DNA of 55,106 nt from Perkinsus marinus ATCC 50983 (Eukaryota > Perkinsozoa > Perkinsida > Perkinsidae), in the NCBI RefSeq assembly GCF_000006405.1, contig NW_003204474.1, forward strand, positions 86,527-141,632, given 5' to 3'. Positions 1 to 11,460 of the stretch are shown here, one piece after another (position 1 is the stretch's first letter; every line of letters starts with the position of its first letter). The notes under the pieces were generated by a model. That model did not search any database and had not been told where the DNA came from. It saw only the letters and a program-made list of their open reading frames with translations. Both the position numbers and the translations under genes were made by a program.

Positions 1-700
1 TCGAACCCGCGATCTAGGTTCGACATCCATGGTGATCATACTCGAACTCTGCTTCATGATTCGAGCGTGTGCTGATGCTGAGTTATACTTGCGAAAAAAG
101 TATTTCTTGGGATTCGAACCTGGGATGCACGCGTGCATCAGAATCAATGGCCAGAAATCGTGATGTTGCATGCTGAGTCTGAGTGGTCGATGTCGATGCA
201 GGATCGACCCGAAAATCCTGAGTCTGAATATAGACTCATGTGCCAGATGCATGATTTTCAGTATAGATTCAGATTTTTGAGCTCTGAGTAAGGAATCGGC
301 GAAGAATCACAGCCTGAGTATTGATGCACAGTTTTTACTCTGCATCACCCACGTGAATCAGGATCCGCATATGGCCCCTGCCAGGGGACCTCCAGGGCCC
401 CCCTGGAGGTCCTCAATTCGATCCTGAGTCTGGACATTTCGCCGTGAGATCGCTTTCCATTGCAAGGCTATTCGCAATCGAGATTGCTGAAGATCGTCGA
501 GCGAATTTACGAGATTTCTCAAACTCATTTTCAGTCTCAATTTAAGGCATGCTTCTGCTCTTGGAATTCGTGAACCGTTGGAGACATTCTGTTGAAGACC
601 CAGCTACGGACAGAAAGTGTGTGAAAGGAACAAGCACTGGCCAGAGATACCTGAGAGCCGGTGGAACGGAAAGAGACTGTCCATCTGCGCTGAAGAATCT
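1..700. repeat. tRNA-derived-looking repeat debris at window start
   Basis: No convincing gene is seen here. The minus strand carries two T-arm/B-box-like words: one cut by the window edge at 1-14 (CGCGGGTTCGA) and a full GGTTCGAATCC at 113-123, followed on the minus strand by a T-run near 95-100 that would suit a Pol III terminator. Directly next to it, 124-139 is a perfect 16-bp palindrome (GATGCACGCGTGCATC). The word TGAGTCTGA or close variants recurs near 172, 217 and 422. The acceptor and T stems do not pair, so this is not a working tRNA. A tRNA-derived SINE-like remnant is an inference. Confidence 0.3.
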
Positions 701-1195
701 CGCAAGAGGTCAGGGCCACCTGCAGCGAAAGTGATACAACTCGTGGTTAGGACTTGGTCGCCCGTAAGTGCCTCGGTTGTTTGATGATCCTTGGCTGAAG
801 GCTGCGCGAAACTGGGGTGACTTCCCTCTTCGTCAAACAGACCTGTGAGGTGGGTGAACCACGGAGTCATATGGGACCTGTTCGGTAACCTGGGGTTAGG
901 CGGGAATCTGCAAGTCCCCCGGCTCCAATACAGCATCCAGTCGACTTACAATATAGACAAGACTGACACTGAACGGACGAGACTGACAAGTGCACAGCCA
1001 AGTTAGACGACGAATTGTGAGCAACCCTCAAAATCAACACAATCACTCTTGGTCCAACGTTCTGAATATCTTACACGTAACGACCGTGAGCAGTCACTAT
1101 TGCCCAAACGTGCCTTGTGATTTCATGGCTGCTAGAGTCATATGCGCTTCGATCACTTCACGACGCCTGGACAATAGCTAGAACGACGAGAATTC

Positions 1196-2266
1196 TTAGA
1201 AACCACCACTGACCTCTGTTCGGATCGTCGGTCGATTGCTCTCTGTCGGAGAACTAGCACCATTGTCAAAGCCAAAGCCAACCCATAGGGTACCAGGGAT
1301 GACACCTGATCCAAATGGCGCGATATTTCGAGATGATCGGGAATATCCAGCGGTGAGTCTAACTACCGGACCTACCACGCATGACACCAGAAGCCCAGCC
1401 ATAGTCGGATCCACGAAGGGGTCGACTTCGGAGAAGACAACCAATGCAAAGGCTACTCCTGTACTCGATGAGCTCGGGAACGGGTTAATAACACAGGCGC
1501 CACCAGGCAGCGGAAGAAGATGTGCTGTTGGGAATCCATCAACCTCATTATATACATCGGAATAATCATATACAGTGAGCTCCTCAAAATGGGGCGAAAC
1601 CTGAGCTCAACAGCGGTCCCGTGACGCAGTCATAATCTTCTCAGTACAGTTAGACTAATGAACAGCGTCTCACCTCCCATACGGACTTGAACCTCGCAGT
1701 GCTGTCAGAACCGCTGATTTCAACATAGGAGGCCAAAGGCTGTCTGGCCGATATCACTGTACCTTGCCTTGTGGTGAGATACATACGGTTGTTTCCTTCC
1801 TCGATAAGAGCAGCGTCACCCACAAAGCTCGATAACGCTCGAATGTCTATTATAGCACGACCGACCAAGAACGGCTCATCCACAATGCTGGGGAAAATGC
1901 TCTTCCATATTATCTGTGAAGGGATCAATGAGAACAAGCGACCACACTGTTCCCACAGTGAAGACCGGAATCAGGAATTGACTGCTGGCATCCGGCCGAA
2001 TAGTCGGACCAACCCAGAGGGTAGGAGCCTCGATCGAACCAGATGGAATGTCGGAATCGTTCAGGGAAGAACCTGCTTTGGCTGCTCATGTTAAGACAGG
2101 GTGAATAGAGCTCACCAATTTCATACCATGCAGTTGAATGAGAGTTGAACGCCTCACTCCTCTGTAAGCACCCGAGAGAGCCGATCGAGAAGCACGAGGG
2201 CGCGTCGCTTTGCAACAGTATGCGTTCAACGTCACCATTGGTATTCTGGATAGGGTTCACCTGCAA
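1196..2266 (-). CDS. Unknown protein, multi-exon, partial model
   Basis: I do not recognise this gene. On the minus strand, exons can be chained by GT-AG introns. A piece covering about 2266-2115 ends at a GTGAGC donor. It joins at about 2068 to an exon containing APTLWVGPTIRPDASS, then through a 34-nt intron to a 1925-1665 exon containing LVGRAIIDIRALSSFVGDAA. Further downstream, 1430-1196 holds another stretch with GTLWVGFGFDNGASS. The two similar LWVG...DxASS segments suggest an internally repeated, beta-rich, possibly extracellular domain. No signal peptide, catalytic motif or true start was found, and the first exon may lie to the right of 2266. The opposite strand is also open at 1236-1565, so strand assignment at the left end is uncertain. 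Confidence 0.4.
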
Positions 2267-3130
2267 GACAATATTGACCTATTTGCACGTAGCACAGATT
2301 CAATACTGAGACTATGTGAGGGGAAGTCGAGAAGGCCAGGTCGAGGGAGATGAGACCTTCAATCCTTCCGAATGCTGGTTCTACTAGTTGTCTGATAGTC
2401 CCTGAGATGGTGAATTCTCCATACGAAGTCTGCTGATCAATAACGTGACACTAATTGTTATAAAGACCACCAGCACACACGAGGTCAGACAACGTCAAGA
2501 ACAACATGGGACAGAGCCAAATAGAGCCATGGCCATAGGTTCGAGCAGCAACAGTAGGAGTGGTAACATTGGCAACACTGTCATAACTGCATTACCGTAG
2601 TCGAACTTTTCAGCGTACACTTGTGTCCTAACCCCCCAATGGACCGTATCGCGTACTTGCATAGCATCTTGCAGCCAAGCCTGACCAAGTGTCTCTCATG
2701 CAGAGATAATCCCAACAGAAACGGCGGAGTCTAATTCAATAGTCTCAGCTCATTGAGAGCGTCTGAGCACTGACTGCCCAAATCATCACACGCACGCTGT
2801 TACACCTGTATTTCAGTGGTCACTCGTGGAGCAATGCCGTCACGAAGGAATTCGTCTCGTTGTTTCTCTGCTGTACTAGAATAGTGCAGATTCGTAGCTA
2901 TAATGAATCCACTGCCCACCATCATGCATAACACCTAAGGTTCCCATTCTAACAGCATTCCCCATGCGTGAATCACAGAAAATGACAAGCTGAGGTAAAA
3001 CTGGAGGAATGTCCTTTCAATGGTTTATACACGTGTTGGGATATGCCGGGGGAAGCCTCACCAAGATGAATCCCGTCGTTCGTAGCATCCTCATGCCGAG
3101 AGTTCCCGACTGTGCCGGCTGAGGTGAGGA
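2267..3130. other. No gene recognised
   Basis: No long open frame and no recognisable family motif on either strand. It could hold the 5' end of the gene to the left or regulatory sequence. Confidence 0.4.
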
Positions 3131-3587
3131 GTGCACGACGAGGTGGAGTCAGAGGCCGCCTACTTTAAAGAATCGCTCAGCCACTCCTTCCGACAGACGA
3201 CGGTCTTGGTACACATCCCCAACCACTCTCGCAGCTGCAGCCCGATGACTGAGGAACTATCTTCCCACCTCCCATCCTATGCCGTCACTCTACGCCAGTT
3301 GAGCTCCAACGGAGCCTCTGAAATGCCGTTCTCTCACTTCTCTACCGTCTTCATTCCCTGTACCCGAACCGAAGATCATCGTACTCAGGCCGGTCGAACG
3401 TGATACAGGTACAATCTGAATAATATACAAGTGTATATAGTACTCCACGAATGACTCTTACAGCTCTTCGATTCTTCACTTCAACTTGTGAGAATCTGCG
3501 ACCACCTTTCTGAACTTGTACATCAGCAGTGGTAGTGTCATCAAGCGGCATATTCTTTTGCCCTCGCGGCTCCCCTACACCGTTCAA
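3131..3587 (-). CDS. Possible gene fragment, unknown
   Basis: The minus strand reads as two coding-like pieces: about 3587-3351 (contains TFDRPEYDDLRFGY) and about 3280-3150 (contains LQLREWLGMCTKTVVC). They are separated by sequence with stops that could be a short intron. No family is recognised. The plus strand is open across 3131-3403 as well, so this could be a false model. Confidence 0.2.
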
Positions 3588-3836
3588 CTGAGGTTCGTTC
3601 TGTACAGTAGTTTTCTTACCTTCGATGCCGGCGTCAGCGCCGGTCGCCTGATAGCGATGACGCTCTTAATAACACAGCAAATGGTAACGGTTCACCTGTG
3701 ATGAATCTCCACGCTTGAATGCTTGGAAGGCTTGAGAGAGTCTCCTCATAGAACCTAGGCTTTGTATGCCCTCCACTACTACACGCAACCCTCTTGGACC
3801 AGGATGCAAGCAATGGTGATGATGATGCAGAATGTG

Positions 3837-6406
3837 TCAATAATGATACGATCGGTCCACGAGGCGCAGGAGCCTCTTCAAGAACGCCGCTCCGCTCTCA
3901 CTTGGCCCTCCTACAGCCGAAACAGAAAGCGAGTCGATGATGAGGTCCCTCGAGGGTCGTAGAAGGGAACTGTCGATCTCAGCCATACTCTCCAGGACTC
4001 TCCGGGAGAGCTCTCCCGATGGGGTATTCGACCAGGCAGATTCTATCAGTAGTCTCACCGCTTCACTCGACAGGGCCTTAGCTCGGTCTTCATTGACAGT
4101 GAGTATACCATGCAGTGTTGATATTTCAAATTTTACAGTCAGCAATAGTAGGAATTCCCAAGTTGCGAGGTCTAAATCCGAAGACCCCAAAGCCGATTCA
4201 GCCGCTCGGGCCACAGCCTTGGTGCCCAAGGCGACCGCAGCACTAAGGCAAGCCGGGTCACCACACTGTTCAGCCATGACTGTAGCTATGAACTCTTGCA
4301 GACCCGCATCAGTGAAGAGCCTAACCCTAAACGTATTAGCATCCTCGGAGATGTGTAGATGACTCAAGGCCGCTAAGGCCACCCTTCGGGCATCGGGCGC
4401 TCCTGCGGCGTACTGGAGTACGTCAATGGGATCATATCGCGACGCCGATGCAGATGCCGGTATGGATGTCTGGAGTGACCGCGTGAAATCCACACCCAGC
4501 CTCTGGTGCATCAAGCGCCTCTTGGCGCGTTCCATTATAGACCGGGCAGGAGCGGCTACAGAACCCTCCACACTGCTCCTCCGACCCTCATGACGGTGTG
4601 TCAGCCGGAAGACGATAGCTCGATTGAGGGCAGAGGCAACTCTGGAGAGCAGGGAAGCGTTCATCTCCGATGACGTGAGGACGATGAGTGCACCAATAGC
4701 TGCTGCCGCGTCTTGACTAAAGTATGGTAAGGATGCTGTCAACAACGTGTGTGCTGATGTTCCACGCGAACCTGGACCAAAAACACTCAGCTCTCCAATG
4801 GACAGCTTGATATGTTGTACTCTCTGCGAAGGAGGCCTCGAAGAGGGAAACCCCTCCGTGTGGGCGAGGGGGAGATGGCGAATGCTGGTCCATGGCACAT
4901 CGCCAGCCAGCTGTTGGCGATGTTGCCGTTGACACGAGCTGGGGATTCAGCTGGGAGGCCGCCTACAGGGACCGTCTCAGCGACCGACACACGCATTTAT
5001 TAACCACCTCCTCCTGCTGCCTATGCAGCTCATCTACCGATGCCCTCAGCCTTCGATTCTCCGTCTCGAGATTGTCAAGATGCCGTGTTAGCCGCTCTAT
5101 CTGTAGCGTCAGCTGAGCACAGGGGAACCAACCGAGTCTTCCAACCTCCGCCAGACTGTTCTCAGCCGCGCGGTGTTCAACTTCTATTATTTCCTCCCGT
5201 GCCATCCTATTCTGTGCCTCGAGATCGGCGACTTTCCTCCGAAGCTTCGCCTGGAGCGTAGATGCTTTCTCTGCGTCCTGAGACGGAGGCGAGTCCCATC
5301 TTACTGCACTGCTGAGGTCCCACCCCCCGAGCCTCCTCTAGTCTCGTCTTCAAACGGATGCATTCCTCCCTCGCAGCCCCGGCAGCAGTCTTCAAGGTTG
5401 ACACCCTAGCTCGGAGAGCCTGGACTTCAACACTCACCGCTGGTGGTGACGACGCTGAAGGTCCTTCTATCGACTGCTGCTTTGATGACAACTGACAGGG
5501 AAAGACCCCGTATGCCTCGAGTGACGATTAGGATCATTCCCAGGCCGAGGTCGTGAATCACTCACATCGGTGATCGTTGACATCTCGTTCATCTTCTTCT
5601 TCAATCTGGCACATTCCTCCTTTGCCGAGGTAGCAGCTGACTTATACGAGGCAATGCGAGACCTCAATGATTTCAGCTCTTCCTGGACGACAGCATCTGC
5701 CTTCTCCCTCTGTCTCCTCTCGCTTGCCGTCCGCCGGGTCTCTTGCAACATTGAAGTAACTCGACTCATAAGAGCCTCCATCTGTCCCAGCGTGATCATC
5801 ATCACCACCAAGACTTTCATATCCTCACCCTTTTGGTCAACTTCCCTGCTGTAGAGTTGAGCGTCGACTGAGCATCTACGAGCAGCCTCGCGGCGAGCTC
5901 CTGGACCATCTGCTGTGCCTTCACTATCTCAGCTCCCACAGCGCTCTGTCGATGCAAGAGCATCCTCTCTCGTGCACTCACATCCGCTGCTTTCCTAACG
6001 ACCAAACTATGCAGTGTGCTCAGCTCCTCGGCTGCTATCTGAGCATAAAACACAACCCCCATCGAACGTCTCCTTCAGCAGGGGACCTCACCAAAGCAGA
6101 GGCCGTGTTCCCTCCAGGGAAGCTAGTAGTCAGTATTGATGATGATGCCCTCAGACTGTCCCCTTCTTCTCCCTCACCCCCAATGCCGAACATCGACGTA
6201 TCATCACCGCACGAATGCATTGCTCCAGTCGACGGGACACACTCATGGTGGTCCACAACGGGCCGATAAGCATCCCCGGGGGTAATGGGCGATGGTCTGA
6301 TCCAATGTAGGAATAACCCACACTGTTCGACGAGTTTCGAATACAAACTCGAGGGAGAGTGTACAAAACCCGAGGAGAATCTCCCGAAATTTCCTCCAAA
6401 TTCCAT
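3837..6406 (-). CDS. Coiled-coil protein with C-terminal helical region
   Basis: Function unknown. Introns 6039-6091 (53 nt), 5782-5827 (46 nt) and 5492-5565 (74 nt) are all GT-AG, phase 0, and join long heptad-bearing segments. Examples are EELSTLHSLVVRKAADVSAR, VQALRARVSTLKTAAGAA and LTRHLDNLETENRRLRASV. A further intron lies around 5275-5325. Together these give about 350 residues of coiled coil. The 3' part (about 4830-3837) is a roughly 330-residue Ala/Leu/Ser-rich helical region without recognised family; the join at 4830-4970 is ambiguous (28-nt or longer intron). The chosen start at 6406 lies inside a dispersed repeat (see findings), so the first 30 or so residues may not be genuine. 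Cytoskeletal or centrosomal scaffolding is only a guess from the coiled coils. Confidence 0.65.
6331..6406 (-). repeat. Dispersed GGGAAATTCTC element, copy 1
   Basis: Minus-strand copy beginning at the proposed ATG of the coiled-coil gene at 3.8-6.4 kb. Same order of conserved words as copies 2 and 3. Confidence 0.6.
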
Positions 6407-7281
6407 TTTTCACCATCACATGTAGTTAATCATGTGCATATTCTCCAACCCTGATCTGTTCACACGCGGTCAATCGAGGGTCTGTCCAGGGCCTACCCGA
6501 AATCCGAGGTGAACTGGTTTGCGCTTCCCGGTAGTTCGTCCTCGGATGCTGCTGCTCCTACCGGCGGTGCCGCCGCTGGCGTTGAAAACATATCCGCTTA
6601 GTCAATAGTTGGGGGTTGAGGTATTCAACGATCAATGGAGGAGGTCAAGTGCTGGCTCTCAACCACAACGATTCAACCGATTTGGAAGACGTAGAACTGC
6701 CCACCAAAGGTAGACGCCGGAGAGGGATTGCCAGCCCCCCTTCTCTATAGCAATGCACTGACAACTCTAATCCCGCCTTGTGTAGTGTGAAAGTAATCAC
6801 GACGAGAGTGATGTACATCCTTCCCAGAATCAGGCATCCTCCTCAAGGAGCCCTACGAAGCCCAATACATCTCCGCGTAGATCCTCCAAAGAGCGGCGTA
6901 GTATCCCAGTGCTATGATGTTCGCTATCGTGGAAGTCAAAGCTAGGCCTTCTCTCTAATGCCGTCTAACGTACACCACATATCGGAGAGGCACTGAGAGG
7001 AGCAGGAGTAGGGCGGTGATCTCTAATAGTGGTATAGGCAGCTTCCTTTCACTGCACTCCTTCCTCTACTGATACCAAGCATGAATGTTTGCGGTCGCTG
7101 ATCTATGCCTAGCCGAAATAGACCAAGTGTTGCTCTGAAGAATTTGATGGTACTGGGAATAGCCACTCAGCGCTCGTCTGTGCCAAGTCTTAATTTACAA
7201 ATAACACAGCTCGCCAAGGCAAACGGCTGAAGCCACAATGGATCATAATACGAAGCCCAATCGTGTATGTCTAATGATTAG
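6407..7281. other. Intergenic, no gene recognised
   Basis: Lies between the 5' end of the coiled-coil gene and the 3' end of the GH47 gene, both minus strand. It should contain the coiled-coil gene's promoter and the GH47 3' UTR. No coding signal or RNA gene seen. Confidence 0.45.
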
Positions 7282-10200
7282 TCACGTCGGTATAGGATAT
7301 GGATGCCCTTCAGTATTGAGAACATACTCTGTGTGGGACAATAGCACACCATTCGTCATTCCAACACCTTCACCCATGGCATCCGGGGAGAATAGAAGGT
7401 AGAGGTACTTTAGGGTCTCTAAAATAGGAGTAGCAGTACTCTGACGGCTTCCTCCGCTCCCAACGACAACATATTCAGCGTGAGCCGATCTGCTCAATTT
7501 CAGGTGAGACAGAGAAATGATATGAGTATAAACCCTGAAACACTCTCAGTTCTATAAGGCACTACCAGAGAAAAAATAGCTTGGTTGGTGTCCCGTATAA
7601 CTTCTAGGCACTCTGACGTTTTCCAGCGAGGAATAGCCGTAAGGCGTGCGAGCATGCCGCTCGAGAGCCCGAGCGATGCGCCAGCCCGCTTCTCTATAGT
7701 ACCTTGATTACCAAAGACAACACCTTTCGCGAAGAACAGCCTGGCAGAGTCAACCGAGGCTTCGATTCCCTCCATGGAGTAGATAGAGAGTTGCTCAGTG
7801 AAGGATTGAAAACTCTCTCGCATGTCATGCGAATCAGTATTTCTCAAGAATCGATCGCTACATGGATCAGCAACAGATGCCTCGAGAATTCCGCAAGCCG
7901 ATCTCAAGTATTATTCCCAGTCCTACCATTCTCCTGTGGCCCTCCACATGTACCACAAAGCCTCAACTGTCTCCGGCCGCAGCAAGTTGTGCATAGAGAA
8001 ATGATCATCCGCCAGGCCATGAGCGTCAAAGCGAGTGATTTCCGGAGCCAGACCGGTCTCTGATATTCTCGAATACCTACACGAGTGACCGAGAACAGGC
8101 CCCTCCAGTCAACAGCTGATACACTGAATGCTGACATTCGAGATCTCCGTAGAAGCTGGGCCAACAACATGGAATAGGAGCGGAGTACATCAATGTGGAT
8201 TTACATTCCTATACATGTCATAGTGAGGTTCTTGGCCCAGTCGAGCTCCTCTTCCATGTCCAACACTCCACTACCTAGCTGCAACAGATCTTCGAATGCC
8301 GTTGTCACAGGCGTATGAATCCTCGCTGGGGACGAGGTGAGCGCGTCCTCTCTGAAACAGACGACCAAGATGAGCTCTACTCCAACCTTGGGATCAGGGG
8401 ACTAAATCAGCACTAGTCGAGACGAAACTCCAATGCCACAGTGATGTGCTCGAGAAGGTCAAGGATGAGTTGCATGATAAACCTACACGCCGTCGTCATG
8501 TCCTCCACGAACGATGTAGTCCAACGCTAGACTCCCAGGCAGGAAACATGTAAGATGGTCCATTTTCGGATCCGACCGATGCAGACCGAAACTGACAAGA
8601 GACAGTGTGAGCATCATCCCTGGAGCCCGTCCAAGTGCTCGAGCTCTCTAAGTTCCTAGTAGACAAATTCCGAGCGGTATTGTGCTCAAGTGCACCTTCT
8701 ACAGGAAGTAAAACTGTCCCATTTGCTTCCTCTAGTAGAGGGGCAACGAAGGGCATACCACACGTGCCCATGTTGCCATGACCACCAACCTCTCCACTAC
8801 ACCACATTACTCAGCAATGCGGTCCTGACCGATTCCTCCAACCTCGGCATGTGAGTTGAAGTTGTGATAGATCTTATAGAGACTCCTCTGCCAGGTATTT
8901 AATAAAGAGGCGTCGCTCTTTCCTCCCAGTATCCATTCCTTTAACAGATATCTGAATCCCGCGACTGATCACCGAATAGACCCAGCCAACTGATGGGCCT
9001 TCGAGGTGGCTAACGGTGTTACTCATAGTAGGAGTCGCCTCGCGCACCCAGGCCTAGCTTGTTGTCGGTAATGAGCCCCACGTCGCCAACTCCATGTGGA
9101 ACTAATGGTAGCAAGACGGCGAGAAGGCCGATCGAATCAGAATTGTAATGCTTCCGCAGAAGATGATGAACCTGACCAGGACAACTAGTGCTCGTATGCA
9201 TATATGCAGGCTCGAGAGACCGAACAAGCGACAAGGCGGATTCTCGTAGAGCACCGACTACAGCGGTCCTATCATTATACAATCACAGGCCCGATGTCTC
9301 GACAACGCCAATGCCGCAAGTAGCGACCAAGTGCTTCCGTCCTCACGTTCGCGGCAGCCCGAGCGAAAACAGGATTCCCGGTGAGCATAGTGGCAGCGTT
9401 CAAGTCGAGACCGATGTTGGCCTCCGATAAACTGACATATCCTCCCAGCAGCGCAGATTCACCTGTCAAGACAGCTGACGACTAGTCCCTCTCGATGTGC
9501 CTACCAGTGGCGAGATTGATGTCCGAGTATGGTAAGTGGGGCTCGCCAGTACCGAGGTGGAAGGCTTTCACTAACCTCACTCCGATGTCCTCAGCCATCT
9601 CGGCCAACATAGCCCTCTGGGGGGAATCAGGAGCACTCAGAGCCCAGCCGCCCACGTACCTACGATGCAGCACCTCATTGCTTCATACGGCCGAATAAGC
9701 TGATAAACGTTTGCAGTTGGCAACTCGAATGAGCTCCTATGATGCTTCTCGCTCGAGAAAAGTTGACTAACAATATTGATCTCTCACCCGCCCAATATCC
9801 GAATTGTGGACTCGAAAGTATTGACCCAGAGATCCTTGCCGTGCGCCTCCTTATAGTGCTGATAGAGCCATCCAACTGCGCGCTCATACTCAGCTCTCAT
9901 GCCCATCAAAAGTAACGTGTCTATGGCATCGACCATCGTCAAACTCATACCACCCCAATTGTCAACACCTGCCATGATAACGGAAGTAACCACAAGCTGC
10001 TTCTTTGAGAGCGACACTATGGTCACCTTGCCCTTGTAAGGTGTTCGTTTCATCACTGCCAAACGCTATGGCTTCATACTGACCATAGGCATGCCGCATC
10101 ATGCCTTTCACTGCCTGTTGTCGATGATAGGAATTCTCGAGGAGCCACTAAAAGACCATCACTTCGAAGGAGCTACTCTTCCATAAGTTGTCTTAGCGAC

Positions 10201-10748
10201 TACTCTTGAGCAAACCTAATACTCCAACCAGCCCAAGTCAGAAACAACACGGGAAAAATTCTCTCAATACCGAGTGAGCCCATTCCGATGCGTCCATGCC
10301 ACAAGTACGCCACTGAACGCTTTCTTCACACAGGGTAGCCGAAAGAGCCTCAAAAGTTGTCAGATTGGAAGAGACACACACTGACATAGTGATAGTCGTC
10401 AGCCCACCTCTCGGAAGTCCAAACATTCGTGTGAAAATAGGGGGCATCTCTTGTTATGAACAATTTCAATATACGCCAATTGCGTTGCTCTTGAAGCTGT
10501 AGAGGAAAACATCTCACTGAGTGAATGAGTTGGGTGAGGAAGACATACCTGATCACGGAAAGTCGATTATAACAATACCTCTTAAGGACCACAGTGGTAC
10601 TAAGGGCCGACTGTTATTTCGATCTACCACGGAAAGCAGAGGGACTTACATCGTAAGGAGTACTCTCCCACAGTGATGTCGACTCGGACAGTGGATCATA
10701 GGCCTTCACTAAAGCTGATATGCACAAGGTAATTATGAGCTGTATCAT
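7282..10748 (-). CDS. GH47 alpha-1,2-mannosidase (or EDEM-like)
   Basis: Glycoside hydrolase family 47 enzymes trim alpha-1,2-linked mannose from N-glycans in the ER/Golgi, or mark misfolded glycoproteins (EDEM). Family blocks appear in order on the minus strand. A hydrophobic start MIQLIITLCISALVKA at 10748 is followed by a GTAAGT donor at 10649. RQQAVKGMMRHAYGQYEA sits near 10120, and DNWGGMSLTMVDAIDTLLLM plus VNTFESTIRILGG in 9960-9782 after an intron ending about 9978. Then come GGWALSAPDSP (about 9660) and SIGLLAVLLPL with LGARGDSYYEY (about 9150-9020). KMDHLTCFLPGSLALDYIV (about 8550) and HNLLRPETVEALWYMW (about 7990; carries a conserved acidic residue) follow. ETLKYLYLLFS and VLNTEGHPYPI close the gene at 7282. 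Many short introns separate these; exon edges between about 10640 and 10160 and in 7500-7907 were not resolved. Whether it is a class I mannosidase or EDEM cannot be decided by eye. Confidence 0.88.
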
Positions 10749-11460
10749 TATAAAAAACAACTTGGTGGTTAAGCGGCTAAGCCGAAGAGAAGCTGCGATG
10801 ATTGAAAGAATCAACTCGACGCGATCACAACAGCACCAAGGACCTGATAACGATTGATGATGATGATGATGACTGTGAAACATTGATGCCTACTCCTAAA
10901 GAAGAAATCTATCAATGAATATTAGAAATACTACTGAGAGGAGTCCACCGAGAAGACCAGTAGGACAGCGTAGAGATAGACCACGACCGTCAAGGGATAA
11001 ACGTTACCCTCGATCATGATGATGATGGTTGCTTGAGTGAAGTGGTAGCCGTAGGTGAGATCCAATTACCACCAGACTAGTACAGAGGGATATGACGATT
11101 CAGCGCGCGAATTAATGATGGTGGTCAGCAGCAGCAGGACCGAGACGACGGCGGCGGCCACCAATTTACGGGAGATTTCGAAGGTCTTGGTTGCTATTGT
11201 TGTTATACTTGTTCATTATAGACGAGCTAATCTCAGCAAGATGATAGGTGAAATGGTGAAAGTACTATTACATCGATAAAAGGCAACTTAATACAGTCGA
11301 AGAGGGTACGATGAATCTATCTAGTAGCAATATGATGGACTCCACAGTAGTGAGGACATCTCTAGTATCATCAATCCGACACTGTGAATGGAGGGTAAAA
11401 AGTAGCAGCAAAACCACAAACACACAAACACTGGTCCACTGGCTGTTGCTCTTGAGCTCA
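10749..11460. other. Intergenic, low-complexity, no gene
   Basis: Contains short GAT/TGA-rich runs (for example 10855-10872) and no coding signal I trust. It separates the mannosidase 5' end from the 3' end of the Mei2-type gene. Confidence 0.45.

Noticed and set aside
5112-5146. A 33-nt intron inside the coiled-coil segment (GTTGGAAG...GCTCAG)
   Set aside because: It is a multiple of three and open in frame, so the sequence cannot distinguish intron from exon; not asserted.
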